DNA of 42,369 nucleotides from Flavobacteriales bacterium (lineage in GTDB: Bacteria; Bacteroidota; Bacteroidia; UBA10329): the NCBI GenBank assembly GCA_021739695.1, contig JAIPBM010000033.1:1-42369 (forward strand), read 5' to 3'. The notes below the pieces were generated by a model. The model did no database searches. It saw nothing but the letters and a program-made list of their open reading frames with translations, and was not told the DNA's origin. Position numbers and translations under genes: made by a program. This document shows, in pieces, positions 1-8,867 of the stretch; the first letter of the stretch is position 1; each line of letters starts with the position of its first letter.

Positions 1-288
1 ATCTTCCACCACAACCGTTACAACCAGTACTGCTTGGCAGACGATATGATGGAACCCTACCGTCCCTACATCGACCTTATGGTGGCCGAAGTGGTGGAAA
101 GAGAGAACGAAGCACCCGATTTTCTAAGCAAGGAACATCGTGAGAAGCTGTTGACCATTCCCACCATCACCGTGAGCATGAACGGAAAGCAACGGCCGCT
201 GATGATAGCCGCCTCCGAAACTTCGGCTTCGCTGGTACGCTGCTTTGCAGGGGAACAACGCAAATTGGTATTGCCAATAATGGAATGA
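1..288 (+). CDS. cas1: Cas1 endonuclease, C-terminal part (5' end outside window)
   Basis: This is the last ~95 codons of the CRISPR integrase Cas1, which with Cas2 inserts new spacers into the array. The reading frame is already open at base 1. It begins with the Cas1 signature IFHHNRYNQY followed by LADDMMEPYRPYID. The His at residue 3 and the Glu at residue 18 of the fragment have the spacing of two metal-binding active-site residues in type II Cas1; the third acidic residue lies upstream, off the window. cas2 follows on the same strand after an unusually long 145-bp gap filled by a palindromic element. The long AT-rich repeat type downstream suggests subtype II-C, so cas9 should precede this gene. 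The family call is secure; the subtype is inferred from context. Confidence 0.93.
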   Translation: MFHHNRYNQYCLADDMMEPYRPYIDLMVAEVVERENEAPDFLSKEHREKLLTIPTITVSMNGKQRPLMIAASETSASLVRCFAGEQRKLVLPIME

Positions 289-311
289 CCATGTCTAAAA
301 AGAATAAGCGC

Positions 312-383
312 GTCATTCTGAATTTATTTCAGAATCTTTTGGTACTGAGATTCAATCGGATGCTGAAACAAGTTCAGCATGAC
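312..383. repeat. REP/MITE-like nested palindrome between cas1 and cas2
   Basis: A 72-bp element whose two ends (GTCATTCTGAA... and ...TTCAGCATGAC) are inverted repeats of each other over about 25 bp with four mismatches. Each arm is itself a small palindrome (ATTCTGAA/TTCAGAAT and GCTGAA/TTCAGC). This nested-palindrome design with GTCATnCTGAA ends resembles dispersed REP-like elements in Bacteroidota intergenic regions. It fills most of the cas1-cas2 gap and could fold in the transcript, attenuating or stabilising cas2 mRNA. Mobility is inferred from form only. Confidence 0.65.
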
Positions 384-406
384 CTAATCGTATAACTGAC
401 CTTTGA

Positions 407-769
<363 letters not shown>

Positions 770-791
770 TGCCGCTGAAGTTTTAGTGAGG

Positions 792-837
792 GTCAGTTCG
801 AGTGCCGCGTGAAACGCGGTGTATCGAGAACTATCAG
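792..837. repeat. Intergenic hairpin, REP-like
   Basis: An imperfect inverted repeat: GTCAGTTCGAGTGCCGCGT, a three-base loop, then ACGCGGTGTATCGAGAAC. The inner stem CCGCGT/ACGCGG is perfect and the outer GTTCGA/TCGAGAAC arms pair imperfectly. It lies directly after cas2 and before the terminator. The form recalls dispersed hairpin elements seen in Bacteroidota spacers; no function is shown. Confidence 0.5.
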
Positions 838-846
838 AAACAAAAA

Positions 847-877
847 AGCCCTCCCAATTACTTGGGAAGGCTTTTAT
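847..877. terminator. Bidirectional rho-independent terminator after cas2
   Basis: An 11-bp stem AGCCCTCCCAA / TTGGGAAGGCT with one mismatch and a TTAC loop, preceded by an A run and followed by TTTTAT. It can stop transcription leaving cas2 rightward and transcription leaving the array leftward. Confidence 0.85.
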
Positions 878-907
878 AAATGAACCATTTTTTCGCAACG
901 ACAAACA

Positions 908-938
908 GCTGTATCCCTTGCTGCACAAGGCTTACAGC
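908..938. other. Hairpin in the cas2-proximal array flank
   Basis: The arms GCTGTATCCCTTG (908-920) and CAAGGCTTACAGC (926-938) pair at 11 of 13 positions around a 5-base loop. The hairpin ends 7 bp before the first repeat at 946. It could belong to the leader recognised during spacer integration or be an RNA structure at one end of the pre-crRNA. Neither role is demonstrated. Confidence 0.5.
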
Positions 939-945
939 CAAGTAC

Positions 946-3900
946 AGTGGTTCAAGAAGTCAAAGATCAATGATTGAAAGCAAATCACAACAACACCCGA
1001 TATGTAACTGAAATGGAAATAAGTGGTTCAAGAAGTCAAAGATCAATGATTGAAAGCAAATCACAACCCAATTTGCGAGCGTGTCGTTCCTGCTCGCAGT
1101 GGTTCAAGAAGTCAAAGATCAATGATTGAAAGCAAATCACAACCGCACGATGTCCACACGAAATGCGTTCACAGTGGTTCAAGAAGTCAAAGATCAATGA
1201 TTGAAAGCAAATCACAACAGTTTCGGTGGTTGAACTTCCATTCGTATAGTGGTTCAAGAAGTCAAAGATCAATGATTGAAAGCAAATCACAACTGTCATA
1301 AAGTCCGCGAGACGGTCTTCTCTAGTGGTTCAAGAAGTCAAAGATCAATGATTGAAAGCAAATCACAACTCATGATTGGGCGGCAAGCGAAGAGCGAAAA
1401 GTGGTTCAAGAAGTCAAAGATCAATGATTGAAAGCAAATCACAACTGTAGTTGAGAATGTGTTCGGTTGGTAATCAGTGGTTCAAGAAGTCAAAGATCAA
1501 TGATTGAAAGCAAATCACAACGAGAGAGGAGGAAAGGGAGAGGGGAGATGAAGTGGTTCAAGAAGTCAAAGATCAATGATTGAAAGCAAATCACAACCTA
1601 AGGCGTCAACATGCGTCAGATTTTTATAGTGGTTCAAGAAGTCAAAGATCAATGATTGAAAGCAAATCACAACGGCTGGAACATTGGTTCTTGGTGCTTC
1701 CAAAGTGGTTCAAGAAGTCAAAGATCAATGATTGAAAGCAAATCACAACGGAAGCACCTCGATGTAAACGACACCGCTTAGTGGTTCAAGAAGTCAAAGA
1801 TCAATGATTGAAAGCAAATCACAACAGGCATCATCAAGTGTTTTAATTGTGTTCAAGTGGTTCAAGAAGTCAAAGATCAATGATTGAAAGCAAATCACAA
1901 CTGCCTATGGTACCTATCAGGCAAATACTGAGTGGTTCAAGAAGTCAAAGATCAATGATTGAAAGCAAATCACAACTTTTCTCTCTCCTCTCTTCTCCTC
2001 TCTCCCAGTGGTTCAAGAAGTCAAAGATCAATGATTGAAAGCAAATCACAACAATGGTGACCAAAGATTAAGACACAGTTTTAGTGGTTCAAGAAGTCAA
2101 AGATCAATGATTGAAAGCAAATCACAACAGGAAGTTTCGACCGTTCGGCTGTTGGCATAGTGGTTCAAGAAGTCAAAGATCAATGATTGAAAGCAAATCA
2201 CAACCATTGTTTGGCCAACAACCATGTCGTCAGAGTGGTTCAAGAAGTCAAAGATCAATGATTGAAAGCAAATCACAACACTATTGAAGAAGGGAATTCA
2301 CAGCAAAGAGTGGTTCAAGAAGTCAAAGATCAATGATTGAAAGCAAATCACAACCGAAACGGACACGGCAAACCGTGGAGCTGTAGTGGTTCAAGAAGTC
2401 AAAGATCAATGATTGAAAGCAAATCACAACATAGGAAAGCAACTTGAACGGGCAAAAGAAGTGGTTCAAGAAGTCAAAGATCAATGATTGAAAGCAAATC
2501 ACAACGAAAGCTTCGATTGAAGATTCCTTTAATGGAGTGGTTCAAGAAGTCAAAGATCAATGATTGAAAGCAAATCACAACAAGTCATGGCTCAACGTGT
2601 CCGTTCGTTTCAGTGGTTCAAGAAGTCAAAGATCAATGATTGAAAGCAAATCACAACCAAGCAAACGCTTGCAATGATGAAGCCACGAGTGGTTCAAGAA
2701 GTCAAAGATCAATGATTGAAAGCAAATCACAACTTGGAAATGTTTGGAAATATTATGTTTGGAGTGGTTCAAGAAGTCAAAGATCAATGATTGAAAGCAA
2801 ATCACAACCCCTGTTGGAAGTGTGTTGAATTTAGCCCAAGTGGTTCAAGAAGTCAAAGATCAATGATTGAAAGCAAATCACAACTGAACCATTCGAGGTT
2901 GTTCCCGTCCTTATAGTGGTTCAAGAAGTCAAAGATCAATGATTGAAAGCAAATCACAACAGTTCCTTCTTCAATTTGCTGGTGAACCATAGTGGTTCAA
3001 GAAGTCAAAGATCAATGATTGAAAGCAAATCACAACACCATGAAGCGCCAAGGCGAGACCAGTTAAAGTGGTTCAAGAAGTCAAAGATCAATGATTGAAA
3101 GCAAATCACAACCGGCCTTTTCAGCGGCCTTTTTGATGTCGCAGTGGTTCAAGAAGTCAAAGATCAATGATTGAAAGCAAATCACAACTGAAGTACAGTT
3201 TGCAATCGCAAGCGAAGAAGTGGTTCAAGAAGTCAAAGATCAATGATTGAAAGCAAATCACAACCGGTGCTGTCACATCACTCAAAAGCGTCTGAGTGGT
3301 TCAAGAAGTCAAAGATCAATGATTGAAAGCAAATCACAACTCGTATCAACTTCAGATACGCAATCAAAAAGTGGTTCAAGAAGTCAAAGATCAATGATTG
3401 AAAGCAAATCACAACCACCATATTGGCATATAAACACACGCCATAAGTGGTTCAAGAAGTCAAAGATCAATGATTGAAAGCAAATCACAACATCGCCTCG
3501 ACAGGCTTGGAACGCGACCAGAGTGGTTCAAGAAGTCAAAGATCAATGATTGAAAGCAAATCACAACGCGTCTGCCAATGATATTTGTCTTTGTTTGAGT
3601 GGTTCAAGAAGTCAAAGATCAATGATTGAAAGCAAATCACAACCCTTTGGTAAAAAGCCGCATGGTGACAGGCAGTGGTTCAAGAAGTCAAAGATCAATG
3701 ATTGAAAGCAAATCACAACACTTTGCAGCGTCTTCTTTCTGAAGTCTTTAGTGGTTCAAGAAGTCAAAGATCAATGATTGAAAGCAAATCACAACGTCCG
3801 CATCCTTCTTTTCGCTGCCAAGGTCAGTGGTTCAAGAAGTCAAAGATCAATGATTGAAAGCAAATCACAACTGTTGGATGTGGTCACTCCCATGGCTTCG

Positions 3901-5618
3901 CAGTGGTTCAAGAAGTCAAAGATCAATGATTGAAAGCAAATCACAACAGGCATCCTCGAAGGTCAGAATGTCCTCCCAGTGGTTCAAGAAGTCAAAGATC
4001 AATGATTGAAAGCAAATCACAACAGCCACCGTTTATCCTTCTGCACAGCATGCAGTGGTTCAAGAAGTCAAAGATCAATGATTGAAAGCAAATCACAACG
4101 GGTGGTGCTGGTGCATTTCAGGAATTGAAAGTGGTTCAAGAAGTCAAAGATCAATGATTGAAAGCAAATCACAACGCAGAGTATCGTTCACGCTTCCAAC
4201 CCTCAAGTGGTTCAAGAAGTCAAAGATCAATGATTGAAAGCAAATCACAACGTGGCTTTGCATCTGGCTATGGAACACGCAAGTGGTTCAAGAAGTCAAA
4301 GATCAATGATTGAAAGCAAATCACAACAGGTGCAAGAGTTGTGTTCAATGCGGTCGCAGTGGTTCAAGAAGTCAAAGATCAATGATTGAAAGCAAATCAC
4401 AACAGGCTCCAGGAGGATTGGTCAACTCCACAGAGTGGTTCAAGAAGTCAAAGATCAATGATTGAAAGCAAATCACAACCCGGATTCCAACATTCCTCAG
4501 GTATGTTCTTGTGGTTCAAGAAGTCAAAGATCAATGATTGAAAGCAAATCACAACTATCCTCGTACGCACCTGGCTCAGCGCTTTAGTGGTTCAAGAAGT
4601 CAAAGATCAATGATTGAAAGCAAATCACAACGCATCTGACACTGATTTAGCAATCAACGCAAGTGGTTCAAGAAGTCAAAGATCAATGATTGAAAGCAAA
4701 TCACAACTGGTTGGTGTGGATAGATGAATCCTTTATTAGTGGTTCAAGAAGTCAAAGATCAATGATTGAAAGCAAATCACAACGACATTCTTAATCTCAT
4801 TTCGGTTGCTTGTAGTGGTTCAAGAAGTCAAAGATCAATGATTGAAAGCAAATCACAACGATCAGTTATTTATTCGGCTTCTTGCGTTAGTGGTTCAAGA
4901 AGTCAAAGATCAATGATTGAAAGCAAATCACAACGACTGTAGCCGGTGCCATCGTGACATTACCAGTGGTTCAAGAAGTCAAAGATCAATGATTGAAAGC
5001 AAATCACAACAGGAGAGGATGGGTCAAATAACGTGAGGGTAGTGGTTCAAGAAGTCAAAGATCAATGATTGAAAGCAAATCACAACAGGCATCCTCGAAG
5101 GTCAGAATGTCCTCCCAGTGGTTCAAGAAGTCAAAGATCAATGATTGAAAGCAAATCACAACTTGACCTTGCACTGCAAATTATTGATGGGAAGTGGTTC
5201 AAGAAGTCAAAGATCAATGATTGAAAGCAAATCACAACAGTGCTCAGTAAAGTCGGCCATGGTCACATAGTGGTTCAAGAAGTCAAAGATCAATGATTGA
5301 AAGCAAATCACAACAGTAATCTCGCGGGCCGATGTAAGTGGTGCAGTGGTTCAAGAAGTCAAAGATCAATGATTGAAAGCAAATCACAACTAGAATGAAC
5401 GAGGACGTGAACACCTACGTAGTGGTTCAAGAAGTCAAAGATCAATGATTGAAAGCAAATCACAACCAACGTTGAGTTCGGTGATTCGTCCCACCAAGTG
5501 GTTCAAGAAGTCAAAGATCAATGATTGAAAGCAAATCACAACAGTATTCGCTGTAATCGGCAAGCGTGGCATAGTGGTTCAAGAAGTCAAAGATCAATGA
5601 TTGAAAGCAAATCACAAG
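946..5618 (-). CRISPR. CRISPR array, 62 repeats of 46 bp, 61 spacers (type II-C style)
   Basis: Direct count gives 62 repeats starting at 946 and ending at 5618. The + strand repeat begins AGTGGTTCAAG and ends GCAAATCACAAC; there are 52 spacers of 30 bp and 9 of 29 bp. Repeats look identical except that the one at 4510 starts with T instead of A and the last (5573-5618) ends in G instead of C. Read on the minus strand the repeat starts GTTGTGATTTGC, the form expected for crRNA repeats pairing with a tracrRNA anti-repeat, so I assign crRNA transcription to the minus strand. The degenerate repeat would then be at the transcription-start end, as reported for II-C arrays. One spacer occurs twice (3948-3977 and 5087-5116). 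No anti-repeat was found in the flanks, so the tracrRNA is probably upstream of the window. Confidence 0.97.
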
Positions 5619-5707
5619 CAACTTTTTCAGCAAAAACTTAGCCACATCAATTTTCCTCGACTACCAATAAGCTGACCTCCATCAGTACCATTCCCCTTCC
5701 GATGCAA

Positions 5708-5715
5708 TACTTTTG
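5708..5715 (+). promoter_or_regulatory. -7 promoter box (TACTTTTG) for the 5732 gene
   Basis: A perfect TAnnTTTG box lies 16 bp before the ATG at 5732, implying a very short leader. No clear -33 TTTG was seen, so only half of the promoter is supported. Confidence 0.45.
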
Positions 5716-5731
5716 ACTTCAAATCTGTACG

Positions 5732-6808
5732 ATGAATCGTTTGTTCGTGTTCCTACTTCTTGCTTCGGCCTTGGTATTTGAGGCCTGCAACAATGACCCA
5801 GACGACAACAACCCACCGGATGGTAGCTGTCAGTTAGAAGCCATTTCAGCAACATCGCAGGTAATGGGCTACGGCATGCTGGATAAAGTGCCCGGCATTT
5901 GGAATGGACCTGTCTCCTCTCCTACTCCTTTGGGTAGTTTCCCCGAATGGATCGTGGATTTCAGACCCATTTCTGCGGCACAGGTTTCGGCCAAGAATGA
6001 ATTGGATTCGTTGAACGATATTTTCATGAGCTTCTTTATTGTGAAGCACGATTGCGAATACAAACTCGCCTTCAGAAACGGAGGCGGCTTTGCCGGATTG
6101 ACCCGCAACTCGTACATGATGATCGATAGCTTAGACGAAACTTCCACGCGTTCGTACTATCGTTTTGTGGATCCTGTTTCGGGTGGCCAACGGGTGTACA
6201 CCGAAGTCACCTTCAAGCAAGACAGCCTGCTGATGGTGACCTACACCAACAAATACAACACCCTCAGCGACCCAAGCATACACATGCATTGGCGTGCCAG
6301 TCTGCGCGATGCAAGCTCTGCACAAGCGGCCATCACGCATTTCAATTATCCGCAGAAAGCCGTGGTCCGCGATTTCAGCACCACCTTCGATAATGTGCAG
6401 GAAGCCGTATTCTATTCGGCAGCGCAAGACCCTTATCCCGAAAGCGAACAGCCTTATTTGGGCATGGCCCATGTAAATGTGACGGTGAGTGCTCCTGCCA
6501 CGGTAGACCCAGCTAAAAAGGTACTGATCGTGCTGACCACGCAGCCGCTTTTCAGTGGTTTTTCCTTTCAGGCACAGAACCTCAAATACCGTTCGCGCTA
6601 TGTGCTGGTGGGTGCTGCCAACCCAACGGGTTATAGCTTCAATTATATGCATCCTGGCACGTATTACATCAATGCCTTGTACGATAGCAATGGCGACCGC
6701 ACTTTCTCTTCGGGCGATTACACCAACCTGAGTTTCGACACACCCATAACCATTGCTCCCGAAAGCACTGGAAATGCCACGGTGAACATCAACTTTCAGA
6801 TCCCATAA
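5732..6808 (+). CDS. Lipoprotein of unknown function
   Basis: A 358-residue predicted lipoprotein. The N-terminus MNRLFVFLLLASALVFEAC is a signal peptide ending in a lipobox with Cys19, followed by a charged Asp/Asn-rich linker (NNDPDDNN). The body has no family I can name. It is rich in beta-strand-like stretches, and near residues 310-330 it carries YINALYDSNGDRTFSSGDYTNLSF, a DxNxD...GD pattern resembling the calcium-loop or Ig-like repeats seen in Bacteroidota surface proteins. The ATG at 5732 is chosen because the signal peptide begins there. It lies immediately beyond the CRISPR array, has no operon partner and is probably unrelated to CRISPR. Confidence 0.85.
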   Translation: MNRLFVFLLLASALVFEACNNDPDDNNPPDGSCQLEAISATSQVMGYGMLDKVPGIWNGPVSSPTPLGSFPEWIVDFRPISAAQVSAKNELDSLNDIFMSFFIVKHDCEYKLAFRNGGGFAGLTRNSYMMIDSLDETSTRSYYRFVDPVSGGQRVYTEVTFKQDSLLMVTYTNKYNTLSDPSIHMHWRASLRDASSAQAAITHFNYPQKAVVRDFSTTFDNVQEAVFYSAAQDPYPESEQPYLGMAHVNVTVSAPATVDPAKKVLIVLTTQPLFSGFSFQAQNLKYRSRYVLVGAANPTGYSFNYMHPGTYYINALYDSNGDRTFSSGDYTNLSFDTPITIAPESTGNATVNINFQIP

Positions 6809-6861
6809 TACGATTTTCGTCCATCAACCACGGTCCTCGGTAAATACTCCATTCATTATAC

Positions 6862-6869
6862 TACCTTTG
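6862..6869 (+). promoter_or_regulatory. -7 promoter box (TACCTTTG) for the RNA helicase
   Basis: A perfect TAnnTTTG match in TACCTTTGCGGCC, 75 bp before the helicase ATG. It implies a 5' leader of roughly 65-70 nt, room for translational or cold-type control. No strong -33 match. Confidence 0.55.
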
Positions 6870-6943
6870 CGGCCGATTTCTTCCCTCCTCGAATAGTTTG
6901 CATGGTGCATTTATTGGATGGTTGAAACATTCAAACGCATACA

Positions 6944-8845
6944 ATGCCAACATTTAGAGAGTTAGGCCTACGGGCCGAAATCGTTCAGGCGCTGGACGAT
7001 CTGGGATTTGAAAATCCTACACCTATTCAAGAAAAAGCCATTCCGCAGGTACTGGATTCCAAAAGGGATCTGATTGCCCTAGCGCAGACCGGAACGGGAA
7101 AAACAGCGGCCTTCAGCCTTCCTGTTCTTCAGCAACTAGACGAAAACCACAACGAGATCCAGTGCATTGTGCTCTGTCCTACCCGTGAGCTCTGTCTTCA
7201 GATCGCTAACGACATGAAGGATTTCGCGAAATACATCAACCCGAAAACGGTTGCTGTGTATGGCGGTGCAAGCATTGAAACACAGATCCGTGAAATAAAG
7301 CGCGGTTGCCAAGTGATCATTGGAACACCTGGACGTACCGTTGACCTTATCAACCGAAGAGTGTTGCGCTTGCAAGACGTTCGGTTTGTGGTGCTTGATG
7401 AGGCAGACGAAATGCTTACGATGGGTTTCAAGGATGACCTTGACCTGATCTTGGGCGAAACGCCTGCCACTAAGCAAACCTTGCTGTTTTCGGCTACCAT
7501 GCCAAGCGGTATCAAGGACATCACCAAAAAATACATGAACGACCCTATTGAGGTCAGTTCTGGACAACGCAACGAAGGCGCTGCCAATATTGAGCATCAC
7601 TACTATATGGTGGATGCACGCAACAAATACGAGTGTTTGAAGCGTTTGGCTGACGTGAATCCGAACGTGTATGGCATTGTTTTTTGCCGTACCCGAAGAG
7701 AAACACAGGAAATTGCCGACAAGTTGATGACGGATGGCTACAATGCCGATTCGCTTCATGGCGATCTTTCGCAAGCACAGCGCGACAATATCATGGCGCG
7801 TTTCCGTAAGCGAAAGATCCAATTGTTGGTAGCAACAGATGTGGCTGCGCGAGGAATTGATGTGGACGATATCACACACGTTATCAACTACAATCTACCA
7901 GACGAAGAGGAAGTTTACATTCACCGAAGTGGGCGTACCGGACGTGCGGGAAAACGTGGAATTTCCATTGCCATCATTCACTCCCGTGAGCGTGGTAAAC
8001 TGAAATCGATTGAGCATAAACTGAAGAAACAGTTTGAGCAACGCCCAGTTCCAACAGGACAGGAGATCTGCGAAACGCAGCTTTACACCATTGTGGAGCG
8101 TTTGAGCAAATTGGACATCAACGAGAAGCAGATTGAGCCATTCTTGCCTGCTATTTTGGAGCAATTGGGTCATCTTACCAAAGAAGACCTGGTGAAGCAC
8201 TTGGTAAGCTTTGAGTTCAACAAGTTCTTGGATTATTACAAGAATTCGCGCGATCTGAACGTTGTAGGTGGACGTGATGACCGTTCGAGCAGACGCGACC
8301 GCGATGACCGACCAGAAAGAGGCGATAGAGACCGAGGTAGAGATAGAGACAGCAGAGATAGCCGTGGAGACCGTGGTGCAAGCCGCGACCGTGATTTCGG
8401 TGGTGACGACAGACCAAGAAGAAGCAGCAGTGACCGATTCTTGGAAAAAGGAAAATTCACCCGTTTTCATATCAATCTAGGTACGAAAGACAACATGAAT
8501 CCTGCGAATTTGATGGGATTGATCAACGAAAGTCTGAGCCGAAGAGATGTGGAGATCGGTAAGATCGAACTGATGAACACCTTCGCATTCTTTGAATTGG
8601 ACAGCGACTACGCAGACAAACTGACGAGCTCACTGAAAGGAAGCGATTACGCTGGCAAGAAAGTAGACCTGACCATTGCCAAAAGCACGGGTGCACGTGA
8701 TGCAGGCTCGCGCGATTCGGATGGACCAGCACGAAAAGATAAATTCCGCGACCGTTTCAATAAGGACCGTGGGGGTAGCAGCCGATCTTCTTCAGGAGGT
8801 AAAAGCGGTGGTTCGGGAGGAAAACGTCCTCGCAGACCATTCTGA
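6944..8845 (+). CDS. deaD: DEAD-box ATP-dependent RNA helicase (DeaD/CsdA type)
   Basis: A 633-residue RNA helicase that unwinds structured RNA in ribosome assembly and mRNA turnover. All core motifs are present: Q motif FENPTPIQ (22-29), Walker A AQTGTGKT (47-54), PTREL, GG, TPGR, DEAD (about 152-155), SAT, and in the second RecA domain ARGID and HRSGRTGRAG. After about residue 440 comes a low-complexity Arg/Asp-rich RGG-like stretch, then a DbpA/CsdA-type RNA-binding domain (KFTRFHINLGTKDNMNP to VDLTIAKS, about 505-590), and a basic Gly/Ser tail. The length and the RRM-like C-terminal domain favour the DeaD/CsdA group over the short RhlE group. It is transcribed alone and converges on the lipoprotein gene at 8868. 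Confidence 0.95.
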   Translation: MPTFRELGLRAEIVQALDDLGFENPTPIQEKAIPQVLDSKRDLIALAQTGTGKTAAFSLPVLQQLDENHNEIQCIVLCPTRELCLQIANDMKDFAKYINPKTVAVYGGASIETQIREIKRGCQVIIGTPGRTVDLINRRVLRLQDVRFVVLDEADEMLTMGFKDDLDLILGETPATKQTLLFSATMPSGIKDITKKYMNDPIEVSSGQRNEGAANIEHHYYMVDARNKYECLKRLADVNPNVYGIVFCRTRRETQEIADKLMTDGYNADSLHGDLSQAQRDNIMARFRKRKIQLLVATDVAARGIDVDDITHVINYNLPDEEEVYIHRSGRTGRAGKRGISIAIIHSRERGKLKSIEHKLKKQFEQRPVPTGQEICETQLYTIVERLSKLDINEKQIEPFLPAILEQLGHLTKEDLVKHLVSFEFNKFLDYYKNSRDLNVVGGRDDRSSRRDRDDRPERGDRDRGRDRDSRDSRGDRGASRDRDFGGDDRPRRSSSDRFLEKGKFTRFHINLGTKDNMNPANLMGLINESLSRRDVEIGKIELMNTFAFFELDSDYADKLTSSLKGSDYAGKKVDLTIAKSTGARDAGSRDSDGPARKDKFRDRFNKDRGGSSRSSSGGKSGGSGGKRPRRPF

Positions 8846-8867
8846 TTCGAACGCGCTAAGCGATTTC

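Noticed and set aside
770-945. tracrRNA between cas2 and the array
   Set aside because: No anti-repeat complementary to GTTGTGATTTGC was found on either strand here or in 5619-5731.
1036-3477. Several open frames running through the CRISPR array on both strands
   Set aside because: They simply translate the 46-bp repeat and spacers; periodicity, not coding, keeps them open.
5619-5731. A small gene or RNA just right of the array
   Set aside because: Only a promoter-like box for the next gene is visible; no ORF or conserved structure.
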